A stretch of 64,000 nt of DNA from Plasmodiophora brassicae (GCA_039704465.1 JASFAU010000003.1:558001-622000); one strand, 5' to 3'. Positions 1 through 10,377 are shown, counted from the first letter of the stretch. Numbers and translations are program-made. The notes: generated from the letters alone by a model not told the origin.

Positions 1-356
1 AAGCGTTTCAGGAATTGCTGTGTACCTTTTGCAAGTCATCAGGGACTCCACTGCCATCCGTCGTTGGTCATCAGTGAGGTTGGGCTTTCTTCACAGGTTC
101 TCGCTCAAAGACGCATCTGCGTGGCAACCACCGAGGTCAGTGTGTGCATCTGTTCCAGGGACAGGGAGAATCGCTTTACGGGGCTGGCTATCATGAAGAT
201 CATGATCATTGGCTCCGCTGTGAACTTGTTCGCCCATCGTAGCTACCAGCAGTCGCTCTTTGCAGCAAACGAGAAACAATTGGGCCCAGATTTTGGACGA
301 CGTAGAGCACCCACAAAATTTAGAATTGCGCTCCTGTATTGCTCTTCTCAACGTCT
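1..356. other. left flank, no recognisable gene
   Basis: Only short overlapping open frames with no family resemblance are seen. The stretch ends at the left inverted repeat of the large DNA transposon. It is therefore probably the target sequence of that insertion or part of an older repeat. Confidence 0.4.
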
Positions 357-384
357 TACAGTGATTACCGTAATTAGTCTGTAT
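357..384 (+). repeat. left terminal inverted repeat
   Basis: Twenty-eight bases are identical to the reverse complement of 9531-9558. The sequence starts TACAGTGATTACC. The flanking dinucleotide TA is shared by both ends. Confidence 0.85.
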
Positions 385-605
385 GCGCAATTAGTGTTAG
401 TTCATAATTAGTGTGATACACACTATTCAGGGTCAGGTGCTCTTGGCACACCTCAGTATATATAGTACAACATTGGTAAATACACGCGAAATGTACCATG
501 AAAATTCAAATTTCATTATGTAAGTACATTAAGGAACGACCTTCGTCGTCGATCATCCACTTCACGACCCTGATTCTTGACTGCTGGGTACACACAGGCA
601 GCATA

Positions 606-731
606 TCGGCTACAGCGGGGATACAATTTTGCGAAGGAGCTACAAATCGGCTACATCAGTGGACACATTGGTGATACATTCTTCCGCCTGCCCACGGACT
701 GCGCTGATGGGGATACAAATGTGCTACAAGC
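606..731. repeat. subterminal GCTACA/GATACA motif cluster (left)
   Basis: Five or more copies of GCTACA or GATACA occur in about 125 bp. They resemble the much denser array at 8638-9058 near the opposite end of the same element. In CACTA elements such subterminal repeats are bound by an element-encoded protein; that role is inferred here. Confidence 0.5.
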
Positions 732-772
732 CTTCAGCACCGCGCTTGGACGTACAACCAAACATCGTTTAC

Positions 773-3700
773 TTATCCACTCGTAGACCATGCAACGGAC
801 GACGCCACAATCGCATTGGCCCTCGGCAGCACACAGACAAAGCTGGCGCGCATGTTCGACCCACTGTGCGAGATCATCTCTGGAATTTTCGTGGGCACCA
901 AGACGACGTTCGCCGGAACCGACTGGTTGATCGGAAAGAACGGCGACAGTTCACGTCCGGACGCCAACCCATCCCCGGTAATATATCGTGGCAGCTTTAA
1001 CTCGACGCGCCGATTCCCAATTCGCAGTTTCTTGGGGACGTACATCCTCCACCAACTGTGCAAATGACCGGATTCAAATGCAGACACTTGGGTAACAGCA
1101 GTTTCTCCCAATTACCGTTGACAGATGAACACGTTGAACGGCGGGCCGCCAGGGAATTCGAACTGACCAATCGCTTCGATCTGGCCGGTGTAATGTTCAT
1201 CTCCTGATATCGTGTAGACCAGGTCATTCTGGCTCCTTGGAAACGTGCGATCCAGCTGCGTCGTCCTCCATAGCACATTGCCTAAAGCAAAGTAAGGACA
1301 ACTTTGCGCAAGGCGCTGATGCAGCGGGTTCGTACCATAATACGCCCGGTGATACACTTTGACTTTCGTGGGAAGCAACCGCCGACCGAAGTTGGTTAAA
1401 CACCACTCGTCAAACGCGTCGACGTCGCGGAACATGTCAACGTACTCGCGTACAGAGTGACCGACGTCGTGCGCAAACTGATGACATGCATCACGGTACT
1501 CGTCGAAGTATGGATGTGCATGGGCAGTGCACCATTCCTGACTGCCGTACATATGGCGGTGCAGCCAAGCCCGATCGTGTCTCGACAGTAGCAGGTCGCT
1601 GCCGGGTTGGTCCACAGTTAACGCCAACACGAGCCCGTTCTGACCCTGCTCGTCGACCTCTTCTGCATCTCCGAACGTAAACCGGTTTCCGGTATGCGTT
1701 GGGAAACAATCGGCATAGTCAGCCCTGACAAAGTGCTCGGTAAATAACTCAATGATGACAATAACCTGGTGCTGTTCTCTTACCGGTTCCTCGCTGTCGC
1801 CGACATCACCTGGAACGCTTGTACGATGTTACGTGCGAACCCGATCGTCGCGGATAACGCGCGTTTCATGTAGAGCATCCATCGCTCCACGTAGTAATTC
1901 CAGACAAATCCCTTGATTGGGCCGAATTGTTTAACGATATCAGGGATGTGCATTATGGAATGGGCCTGCGACCAGCCGTCAACACAATCAAAGCACTCGT
2001 GTGAAGCATTTCTTACTGATATGGTCATCATGGTCGCTGGCCCTAAATACTCCATCTCAGCGAGAGCGGCGCGAAATTCCAAAGCAATATTGTCAAGGGC
2101 AGACTTGGGAATTGCCTTTGACAAAAGGAGGTTTGCGCAGTGAAGAAAAGTAAAGAATGCCGACCAGAAACGCATCCGTGTCAGGCTATTCAAGAGAACG
2201 GAAGGATTGCAGAGAGAGAAGAAAACAGCGATACCAAAGTCGCCGATCCAGGGCATGGTATTGTGACCCTTCCAGCCAGACCTGTTGAAGCAATTCGAAG
2301 GCCGATCTCCGTTTCCTAAACTTTCCTTATCAAATACGGCGTCACTATACCATGACCTTACAGTTACCAGTAGGCCACTTGATAGAGTCCAGGACCTCGT
2401 GCAGTCGCTTCGACAGAGAGGTTCCACTTGCAGTGGCAGGATACCGTGTAGGGTCAACTGGAATGTGCCACGGCGGACAGTCGCTGCAAGTTCCATCGAG
2501 GCTTGAACAAGAATGGAAGACAGTCCGTCCGAAGTATTCCTCCAGCTAATTAAACATGTCAATTACCCCACTGATTCATCGCGCACACTGCATGCAACCT
2601 TACCGGGGGGATGTAGAAGTTTCGATGGCCTTTGAAGTTGATGATATCAAAAACGCGAGGCAGGAAGTTTAGCAGAAGACAGTGTAGCGTGCATAGTACG
2701 AACATGACCGTACTATTAAATCCGGATACCAGACCGGTACTATACGCATCAGTTCTAGATGCACTGGCAGGTTTCGATTTGAACCCTAACGTAGACGTTA
2801 ATATCTATGGTTCAGCTAAGTCGGTAATACTCACGATTAGGTATGTCGCGAATTGCGTCCCTTATGGACGCCCACCTTGCTGCCAAGGGTGCCTTCTTGA
2901 AGGTTCTCTCACACCTTCGTCGAACGGGGGGTGCCCATTCGGTAGACAACCCCAGACGTGCGGAAACAGTTTGCGGTCACTGCAGTAGATGCCCGCGACA
3001 TCACAGCGGTTGCACGCGTTGGACAGCCCTTGTGACGACAAGGATGCCACTTTTGCCAGTTCTACATAATCATGACCCTGACATATGTCAGAACACTGGC
3101 AGACGCGCTCGAGCAACGATGAGTACCTGGTGGACGTGGAGAAGACGCATCCACTTAAGGGACCCATCGGACGCGTCCCGGAAAGGTACCGCAAACTTGA
3201 AGCCAATGTTGTGCTCCACGACTTGTAACCTGAAGATTGAATTTAATTATATTATTGCAATCTGAACAGGGATAAAGCATATCAAACCGGCGAAAAAGAT
3301 GCTGGACCGCTTTCGGGGGCCGGCATGAGGCCAATGAGCATGACGAAGCCGCGGTTGCACCGTAGTTCCTGTCTCAATGCGAGATTTACGAGCAGCATCG
3401 GGATCAAGGACTCGTTCGTCCACTTCGTAACGCGCGCGCCATCTATGCCAACAGATGTTGCAATGGGAAAGACGTCTTCCCTATTGAAGAGTATCACACG
3501 GACGCGATAATAAGCAGGTGAAGTGGACTACCAATCGCATTCGCTCATGAAAGGAGCAAACGTTTCCTGAAAAACGGAAGCATCACTCCAATCGTTGAAC
3601 GTGTGGTATGGGTGCACCTGAGTCCGTCTATACTGCTGTAGCTGCTCATTCATGTTTTCCGCCAGGAATCTGCAGCCCCACTGCAATATGATCTGTCACA

Positions 3701-4619
3701 ATGGAAATGTCAAAAGAGCAATGGATCTCATCATTTGCGCGAACCTGCAACAACATTGGCAGATAATAACAGGAACTTGTACGATTTCGGCAGCACGGCG
3801 GCCGTACACGGTTCACGTTATGGGCAGGCCAAACATGGCCTTCATCACAATACCTATACTCGATAAACGGGCAAGTCAGGTCCAGTGCATCGAAGCGCGC
3901 TCGCAAATCACGCATGTCGGTGAATAGTGGCGGCTTACGCTCCAGAACGCGGGCCGAATTCCGGTATTCGTCCATCATGGAGTCGATGGTACAGCGGGCT
4001 TGATCATCCGGTGAGTCTGGTATAACACTCTTCAACTTCTCAAGCTGGAACAAACAATTCCTCAGGGTCCCATAGAAAGCAATGCAACCGTGCGTGTTAC
4101 CTCAGCGATAAATTCCCCAACGCACTGCAACTTTGCCTGCTTCGCCGTAGAATGAATAACTTGAGACATGCGAGTAAACGCGGCGTCGGACAGGGAGGAC
4201 TTGCACATCTCGTCGAGGACGAAGAAAGTCTGCTGCAGACCACTGCTAGGCTTAGCAGAGGGCCTGACAAACCCGGGAATGCGGGCTTTCAGCAGCGCCG
4301 CTAGTGCTTCGGAGCACTCGACTAGGCATTCATCAGCATCGGGCGGAAGGGCTTCCCCGACATCAAAATCGACATTGGATATGTTCGATTCAGCATCATA
4401 GGTAGCATGCATCTTGGCGACACCCGCTGATGCATGGTCGGAGTCATACGACGAATCGGAAACAGATGAATCGGAATCCTCGGGCGAATGATTGACGACA
4501 GGAGTGTCGACGATGGGCACTGGAGACGATGGACTAGTGCTGTCCGATGGTGGAATCGAACTGGCCGCATCCGTTCGTGCAGCCTTCCTGGCACGAAGAA
4601 CACGTGGGGTCAGAAGCAT
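773..4619 (-). CDS. Tnp2/DUF4218 (CACTA/En-Spm-type) transposase, about ten short introns
   Basis: DDE transposase expected to cut and paste the surrounding element. Exons read right to left. The N-terminus (4619-4101) is a Ser/Asp-rich tail. The Tnp2 core follows, with SVGIDGARVTKW (about 3440), a GLMPAPESG segment (about 3310) and VELAKVASLSSQG (about 3040). A DUF4218 block has HIPDIVKQFGPIKGF followed by ERWMLYMKR (about 1900), and the C-terminus has RAWLHRHMYG and ends at 773. GT-AG introns that restore the frame are at 4045-4100 (56 nt), 3681-3744 (64), 3481-3531 (51), 3078-3126 (49), 2786-2834 (49) and 2546-2603 (58), plus about 59 nt near 1790 and about 60 nt near 1100. The junctions near 3240-3290 and 2290-2350 I could not resolve; each may hide an intron or a frameshift. 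A decayed homologue lies at 18.8-39.4 kb. The ATG at 4619 is the first in frame; an upstream exon is possible. Confidence 0.78.
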
Positions 4620-4922
4620 GTCGGTGCAGCGAGGCGACACAGGTTGCGGCAAGTGACAAGTCCGAGGAAGCCGACAACTCTGGCGCGTACACCCAGCGGC
4701 GGACCGCAGGCGTAAACGTCGAGACCGTTATGTACAAATGTAATACGAAATAGAATCTGACGTGGGTACGTTAGGGTAAGCAGATACTTACTAGATAGAC
4801 GGCGTCGGGGCACGGGATGCAGTGTGATGCAGCTATTTTTGGCGTGAGTCACAGTCGAGACAGTATCCAGTCGGTCTGGCACCCAGTAGCGTCACGGTCG
4901 CAGTGACCTTGCCATCATCCGT

Positions 4923-5870
4923 TTATTGGCCGAACCTGCACGACACGCCGCCGTTACAGGCCTTGGACGAAAATCTTCCCGGGGTAAAGTTTGCGCCCCA
5001 TCGACGGATGAACTCATCCTCGTCGCCACCGCAATGTGCACCGAGACACGCCAGCACGGGCTTGACAGTCTGGCCATAGAAGACGCGGAACGCGTTGGAG
5101 AACTGGTTGGAAGGAACGTCGTTCGCTGCTTCCGCAACCTCGCGAATAATGTTCAACGTAGCTTTCGTCCCGGCGTAATCAGGACGCGATCGATCAGCGG
5201 CCAGCTGGAGACGCGCCGGGACGTCAAATTCGCCAAACACGCGTTGTGTCCGCCTAGAAGATGACGCGCTGCTGACGCGTCCACCTCCTGTTCGTGGCCT
5301 TGATGCATCCGTCTGGGTAGTTCCACTCCTGCTGCTGTTGTCGTCCCCGCCTACGCGACGTCGTTTTGCAGGGCGCGGATCCAGGACGGCGCTACGATTG
5401 GGCTCGTTGCGACCGTCAACTGGGACTTGTCGACCGGCAGGTACAACCACGCCGTCGACGACTTCGTCATCATCGGATCCGGACTCGTCAACGTCAGGAT
5501 CATCATCGTCATCCTCTGACAACGCAGGGACGAGACGAGCGCCTGCTGCCTCAAGGGTCGAGTGCTTGCGAGCGAGCAGGCTCAGAAGCCGGTCGATCGA
5601 GCGACTATAGCCGTCGTCACGGAACTTGGAGACCAAGCAGTCGACCTCCTGCTGGATATCCTCAGCTGCACGGCTCTTCAACATACCCGCGCAGAGATGG
5701 CGGCCGCTTAGACGGTCTCTGCTTCGCAGACAGCCCTGCTGGATCAAATCATCGACGAAGCGTCTTGCAAGGCTAACCAGGTCGTCGTCTACTTGGCGCG
5801 CATTCATATTGACGCACATCTGCAGGTTCTCCACGTAAATGGGACGCCATCGCGGTGCAAGTCGAATCAT
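4923..5870 (-). CDS. uncharacterised 315-residue acidic protein of the TIR element
   Basis: An intact 315-residue frame starts at an ATG at 5870 and lies between the recombinase and the Tnp2 gene on the same strand, 39 bases downstream of the recombinase stop. Residues about 40-115 look helical and include a C/H-containing stretch. A run of Asp/Glu/Ser follows (about 118-140), then a basic KRRRVGG patch that could be a nuclear localisation signal, then a conserved-looking C-terminal domain (about 225-315, with FRVFYGQTVKPVLAC). I recognise no family. Position and strand suggest an accessory DNA-binding or regulatory protein, comparable in place only to the second gene of CACTA elements; that is inference. 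Confidence 0.6.
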   Translation of the reverse strand: MIRLAPRWRPIYVENLQMCVNMNARQVDDDLVSLARRFVDDLIQQGCLRSRDRLSGRHLCAGMLKSRAAEDIQQEVDCLVSKFRDDGYSRSIDRLLSLLARKHSTLEAAGARLVPALSEDDDDDPDVDESGSDDDEVVDGVVVPAGRQVPVDGRNEPNRSAVLDPRPAKRRRVGGDDNSSRSGTTQTDASRPRTGGGRVSSASSSRRTQRVFGEFDVPARLQLAADRSRPDYAGTKATLNIIREVAEAANDVPSNQFSNAFRVFYGQTVKPVLACLGAHCGGDEDEFIRRWGANFTPGRFSSKACNGGVSCRFGQ

Positions 5871-5909
5871 GGCGTCGTCCCTAATGGAATGATATCAGTA
5901 AACTGAACC

Positions 5910-7316
5910 TCAATGCAGTGAGCTGGCATACGGTTGATTCTTCGCATGCTCAAGCAGAGCTGAGGAGTCCGCCTTGTACTGTGACGTTATCGCCATCGAG
6001 GAATGACGGAACGCGTGCTGGAGGTCGATGTCGGACGCTCCGCCCCAGGTCCCTAACAGGCCACCGGTCTTCCGCATCCAGTGAGTCCCCCACGGCCCAT
6101 CTCTTTCGGTCACTGCTTCAACAATCTTCCCAGCATTACGTAGAAACGTGCTCTTCGGGAACGGGCTATCAGGCTTCTTGGCGTGCGGAAAGAGGTATAC
6201 CGATCGGTTGGGTCCGGTTCTCGACAAACTGACCCACGCTAACAAGTGTCGCAGGAGACAGAACTCAGGAACGTCGTCGTCTCGGTGGATAAGAAGAACT
6301 ACTGGGTTGGTATCCCGCTTGCCCTTAATGGTTACCGCCAGTTGCTTGACGACGCCTTCATCAACAACTGTCAGCTGCTCGACGAAATCGCCGACTCTGC
6401 ACTTGACTGTTTCATCAGATCGAAGAAACAGACGAACCGAGAACAGAATCATCGTCCATAGACGAATGTCTTTGATCCTGCCTGTGCCCATCAGAACGTT
6501 CCTAAGGTCCATGAGTTCTTTTGGGGACACCATCGAGTCGCCGTGGGGGACGTATCCACGCAGGACGACCTTGCTCAACCGGGCGTAGGCGTCCATAACG
6601 TCCTGACTGAACCTCACGTTTCCGCACTGGTTCAACACAGGCCGTCCAGCATGATGGCGGCAGCCGCGGACTGAACCCCTCGTTTCGTACAGATCGACAC
6701 ATTGGTCGCATGGCTCGGCATAAGCAACGCCGTCCATGCCCGCGGCCTTGTGTGCGTTCGAAACGGCGGCGAGAAACTGGACAAGTGTTCCCGGATTCTT
6801 CCACTGCCCGTCGCATACGACAGCGTTACCGTCAACGTCGACAACTGAGGCGCCATTAACGTCAAGCAGTGCAGATCCTTCTTCGCCGGTCTTCCAGTCC
6901 ATGTAGCGTACAATCGTGCGGGCTAACATGGATGGGGCGTACTTGGGAATGCAGTCACCGAGCAGGATCAGCGACTTGTAGTCGCCGATCAGGGCACAGA
7001 AGTGCTTGAGACCACGATAGTGAACGTAGTAAGACGCTTCTGAATTCTCAGCAAGCACTCTGTTACCGAAGACCTTTCTTCGGTCTTCCTCGTTGACCTG
7101 CAGCTCGAGCTTCGCGATCTCTTCAGCAACGCGTCGCGCAACCACAGCTTCTTGAGCAGCAGTGAGCGTAAACGCTACAGTAAGACGCTCTGAGAAGCTG
7201 CTACGTTTCAAACGAGCGACGCGAAAGCATACCAGAAGCCAGGCGTGGGCGGTTGCGCCTCGGACGCTGAGCACGATGCCGAGCCATCTCCTCGAAATTG
7301 ACAGGGGTGTCCGCAT
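5910..7316 (-). CDS. tyrosine recombinase (Crypton-like)
   Basis: A 468-residue intact frame. The C-terminal half has the full catalytic set of the tyrosine recombinase/phage integrase fold: Arg299 in LFLRSDE, Lys331 or Lys333 in IKGKRD, His412 and Arg415 in GTHWMRKTG, His438 in AFRHSS, and nucleophile Tyr447 in ITSQYKAD. The His-to-Tyr spacing of nine residues is usual for the family. A central segment (about 195-225) has several Cys/His residues (EPCDQCVDLY, RGCRHHAG) that could bind zinc. Eukaryotic Cryptons encode such enzymes and normally move through circular DNA without terminal inverted repeats, so its place inside a TIR-bounded unit beside a DDE transposase is odd. The start at 7316 is an ATG. 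No introns are needed. Confidence 0.85.
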   Translation of the reverse strand: MRTPLSISRRWLGIVLSVRGATAHAWLLVCFRVARLKRSSFSERLTVAFTLTAAQEAVVARRVAEEIAKLELQVNEEDRRKVFGNRVLAENSEASYYVHYRGLKHFCALIGDYKSLILLGDCIPKYAPSMLARTIVRYMDWKTGEEGSALLDVNGASVVDVDGNAVVCDGQWKNPGTLVQFLAAVSNAHKAAGMDGVAYAEPCDQCVDLYETRGSVRGCRHHAGRPVLNQCGNVRFSQDVMDAYARLSKVVLRGYVPHGDSMVSPKELMDLRNVLMGTGRIKDIRLWTMILFSVRLFLRSDETVKCRVGDFVEQLTVVDEGVVKQLAVTIKGKRDTNPVVLLIHRDDDVPEFCLLRHLLAWVSLSRTGPNRSVYLFPHAKKPDSPFPKSTFLRNAGKIVEAVTERDGPWGTHWMRKTGGLLGTWGGASDIDLQHAFRHSSMAITSQYKADSSALLEHAKNQPYASSLH

Positions 7317-7543
7317 CGCAGTCCGTACGGGGGAGCCGTGGGCGCAAGTTCATGGGGATGCAGGGGGTTCCCATTGGTGATGCAGTGAGGATGCACAGGT
7401 GGATGCAGCTGTTTTTGCCGTAGAAGTTGGTTCTTAAAGAAGATTGTGGCTATTAATTATTGTTATTCCTGCTCAAATCGTGGAATACGGAAGCCTTGTG
7501 ACGAGAAGTCGTAGTGAGCGGCGTTTTGCAAGATTCAGTGGGG

Positions 7544-7597
7544 CCGGCTCGGGAGAGGGGACCGGCTCGGGAGAGGGGACCGGCTCGGGAGAGGGGT
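7544..7597. repeat. 18-bp tandem repeat, three copies
   Basis: Three adjacent copies of CCGGCTCGGGAGAGGGGA occur inside the TIR element, upstream of the recombinase gene. No function is evident. Confidence 0.9.
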
Positions 7598-8033
7598 GCT
7601 GCATGATGAAGGCTGCGCAAACCCCCACGCAGTGAACTCGACCCAGTCACAGTCCGATCCGGGCTGCTCATTCGTGACGTGCGCCCACAACCACTCGAAG
7701 TGATATTGGGCGGTGTAGGTCGAGATGGCGCGACGAAGACGAGCATCGTCGAGGTACAAGTACGTCGTCGACCCTCTTGTCAGGTATCTGACTGTTGCCA
7801 TTCGAACACAGACCTTCACGGGAAGCCCGTTCAGAGACTGAACGGTCAACGTCGCCCAGTCCTGGCCCTACTCGTGATCCGTTTTCGGGCAGGAGGAAAG
7901 AACCCTTGCCACAGGGGCCGATTGCGGAATACCTGTCACAGGAGAATGTCAGGGCAGCAATGACGCCCCAGCGCAACGCGCTGCGGAGCGAGATGAAAAC
8001 TCTGTGTGCCGCGTAGGTCAGGCATGGTTTGAT

Positions 8034-8546
8034 ATGACCTTATACAATCTGACGAAACCGTGGTTGTATAGCTATTACAGTGACGAGTATTTGCTGTCGA
8101 TGGGCGGACAGAAGAAGCCCACCACGATGAAAATTCACAACGATTTGAAGGACTGGCTGAGGCATCGCGATGATCTCAATGAAGAGGATGTCGACCAGTA
8201 CTCCTATAATCATACGAATCTTAGTAAGTGTGTATTTCCATGTAAACACCACTGTTTCTGAATGTGTCAACTGCTCGTAGTGATCAAAACTGAGATTGCG
8301 AGGCGCCGAGATGATCTGGGGATACGCCATCACCAAGAGGGATCTCAGGTGCGTCGGAAGAATCGAAAAGGCCCAATTGTGGCGCAGAATCCAGATTCAA
8401 AGAAATTCACGTTCATCGCGAACCTTTGGGACGAGCTGTGCGATGATGATGATGATGATGAGGATTACACCTGGGTGCACCCCGACCTCGTTAAGATGAC
8501 GGCTCGTCATATAAAGCGCGCCAAGCAAGAGCTGAGGAATCGGTAA
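8034..8546 (+). CDS. small two-exon gene with acidic C-terminal stretch, unknown
   Basis: Exon 1 (from ATG 8034 to 8223) and exon 2 (8281-8546) are joined by a 57-nt intron with a perfect GTAAGT donor and a CTCGTAG acceptor. The join keeps the frame and gives about 151 residues. The protein has an aromatic-rich start (MTLYNLTKPWLYSYYSDEY), a charged middle, a run of six aspartates (about residue 116) and a basic C-terminus (HIKRAKQELRNR). The frame is open upstream of 8034, so an extra 5' exon is possible. I recognise no family. It lies inside the TIR element on the opposite strand to the other genes. Confidence 0.55.
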
Positions 8547-8637
8547 TACAGTTTCAAGCTCCGGCGGTGTGCGATGCGTCGCAATGGATACGGGTTTCGT
8601 GCTTCGAATGCGCTACGAAATACGGTACTAGAAGGGC

Positions 8638-9058
8638 TACAGCTGGGCTACATTAATGTAGCCGGTCTGTTACCGAACGGCTACATTTACGCTACATTAA
8701 TGTAGCGTAACTGTAGCCTTCCGGCTACATCCAGACTACAAGTGTTGTAGCTAAAATGTGTCCAATCGGCTACATCTCAGATACATTGAATGTAGCGTGT
8801 ATGCGTCCGAAAGGCTACATTTGAGCTACATTAATGTAGCATGCACGTGCCCGGGGTGCTACATTTGAGCTACATTCATGTAGCATGTTTGTGGCCAAAA
8901 GGCTACAAACACGCTACATCGAATGTAGCACAAATGTAGCCAACACGCTACAAACGTGACACAGGCATGTAGCACCTCTGTTGTCGGGCGGCTACATGAA
9001 TGTAGCGCCGATGCACCATTGCAAAATACCAAAATAATGTAGCGCGCATGTAGCGAAT
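8638..9058. repeat. array of GCTACAT...ATGTAGC palindromes
   Basis: About twenty half-sites of GCTACA(T) or its complement (A)TGTAGC occur in 420 bp. Many are paired as short palindromes such as GCTACATTAATGTAGC (near 8648 and 8690). Spacing is irregular, so this is not a simple tandem repeat. It lies about 500 bp inside the right inverted repeat, mirroring 606-731 at the left, and is the expected position and form of subterminal binding sites for an element-encoded protein. Confidence 0.85.
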
Positions 9059-9273
9059 CTGCTGCCTGTGACAGGCGTGCTGCAGGCATTCGCATCATCA
9101 TCTTCAATCCTAACCTCCTCTTCGGCGCCGTCGCCTTGCTGCTGTTCCGGTTCTCGTGGCACTTGATCATGCGGCTGCCGATGCTGCTGATGCAGCTGCG
9201 ATCGAGCAAACGCGGCAGCAAGAGGTGACGCAGAGAAGACAGACAACGCTTGTGACGATGACGCTGGAGCCAT
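8992..9273 (-). CDS. possible low-complexity N-terminal exon, unknown
   Basis: A 93-residue frame starts MAPASSSQALSVFSASPL and continues with His/Gln-rich and acidic stretches (EEEVRIEDDD). The last part is simply the palindrome array read through. It could be a first exon reading toward the recombinase, or chance. Confidence 0.2.
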   Translation of the reverse strand: MAPASSSQALSVFSASPLAAAFARSQLHQQHRQPHDQVPREPEQQQGDGAEEEVRIEDDDANACSTPVTGSRFATCALHYFGILQWCIGATFM

Positions 9274-9530
9274 CCGCGTATCTCACGTGAACAAACAGAG
9301 TGCAATCATTTCCGGGTCCCTGCGGGCTCAGCGGCCAGCACGTGCGGCGTCCGTGGGGACTGGCTCGCACTGCGGCGCTGCGTATGCCTATACACACTAA
9401 TTACGTGTGCAAATAAATAGTGTGTATCACAGTATTCATGCCAGCACCTATATAGTGTTAATTCGCATTTAGTGTTATACACACTAATCAAGGGTTGAGC
9501 CTCTAAAATCGCTAACACCTAATTAGTCTG

Positions 9531-9558
9531 ATACAGACTAATTACGGTAATCACTGTA
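9531..9558 (-). repeat. right terminal inverted repeat
   Basis: Partner of 357-384, 28/28 identical in inverted orientation. The adjoining 120 bp repeats TAGTGT...ACACTA palindromic motifs also found inside the left end. Confidence 0.85.
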
Positions 9559-9755
9559 CAGAGCTTATGTTTCAAAACAGTTAATATCTAAGAATGACCT
9601 TAATCTTTCGATGTTTCACAAATGACGGTATTTTTGTGAAACAGAGGAAGTAACTAGTTACAAATAAGTCCACACGGCGGCCTATTATAACTCGTAACCT
9701 TGAAAATAGGACAGCCAAATAAGTGCCTTTTATTTTCCTGAGAGAATACACCCGC
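9559..9755. other. right flank of TIR element, nothing recognised
   Basis: AT-richer, non-coding sequence between the TIR element and the next LTR fragment. No feature found. Confidence 0.4.
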
Positions 9756-9889
9756 TGTCAGGAGACGACACGACGGACGGCGATTGTCTCCACAACACGG
9801 ATTAACCGTCTGCCGAAGCCGACGGTTGCCTTGGACGTTTATTCAAAACTGCGCGGCTGGGCGGCCGCCATCGCGGCCGTGTCATAACA
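9756..9889 (-). repeat. Ty3-A-family LTR (3' LTR of a truncated copy)
   Basis: A 134-bp sequence, TGTCAGGAG to CATAACA on plus, is the reverse complement of the Ty3-A LTR at 19651-19784, same length and clearly diverged (roughly 10% by eye). It joins directly to the chromodomain end of a pol gene, so it is the 3' LTR of a minus-strand copy. Confidence 0.85.
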
Positions 9890-10366
9890 GTACAGTCCCC
9901 TCTCATCGGGCCGGTCTGCGGGGTGGCTTGCGTCATTGCGGCCCCGGCTTGGTGGGGTACCGAGCTTGGAAGTTAGCCAACAATTCGTTCAGTCCACCTG
10001 TACCGTGGAGGTCCCGTGCGGGTTCGTGCGTTCAGAAGGCGGGTACCCCTCCCAGTCGATCAGGTATTCCAATCGGGAATGGCGATATCGAGAGTAGAGG
10101 GGAATATCATCATCCGCGAGGAGAATCGGTGGAGGAGGTTGAGTGCGACCAGGGATAAGGTTGGCGACGTAAGGCTCGAGTTGGGATACATGAAATACAT
10201 TAGAGTTATGAGTAAACACCATATACTGACAGCGAGTCAAAGTCTGTTCACCACCAAAATGGGTGCGCAGCCTCGTCACGAGGTTCCAAATATAGACCGG
10301 CAGGCAAACTTTGAAAGGCCTCTGGGACGGTCCCCAAAAAGTTTTCAACTTCACTCTGAGTTGCAA
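9890..10366 (-). pseudogene. Ty3/gypsy pol 3' end with chromodomain, truncated
   Basis: The minus-strand frame contains VWNL..RLRTHFGG and then a chromodomain-like RLEYLIDWEGYPPSERT, matching the 3' end of Ty3-A at 33.26-33.46 kb. Everything upstream of about 10370 (integrase, RT) is missing. Chromodomains on integrase C-termini mark chromoviral Ty3 elements and steer insertion to particular chromatin. Confidence 0.8.
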
Positions 10367-10377
10367 TAGTGGTCGTC

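Larger units (their letters stand above)
357..9558. mobile_element. large TIR-bounded CACTA-like element carrying both a DDE transposase and a tyrosine recombinase
   Basis: The ends are 28-bp perfect inverted repeats (357-384 and 9531-9558) reading TACAGTGATTACCGTAATTA inward. If the outer TA is the target duplication, the element proper runs from CAGTG at 359 to CACTG at 9556. Both ends also carry the subterminal motif TGATACACACTATT in the same orientation relative to the terminus, and arrays of GCTACAT/ATGTAGC palindromes lie further in. Inside, on the minus strand in tight order, are a tyrosine recombinase (7316-5910), a 315-residue acidic protein (5870-4923) and a Tnp2/DUF4218 transposase (4619-773); a small spliced gene (8034-8546) lies on plus. 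Subterminal repeat arrays are typical of En/Spm-CACTA elements. That all genes belong to one mobile unit is inferred from the bounding repeats; a Crypton nested in a CACTA element is the alternative. Confidence 0.72.

Noticed and set aside
5366..5776. Basic plus-strand frame of 136 residues
   Set aside because: Antisense shadow of the 315-residue acidic protein; Arg/Pro-rich composition arises from the opposite strand.
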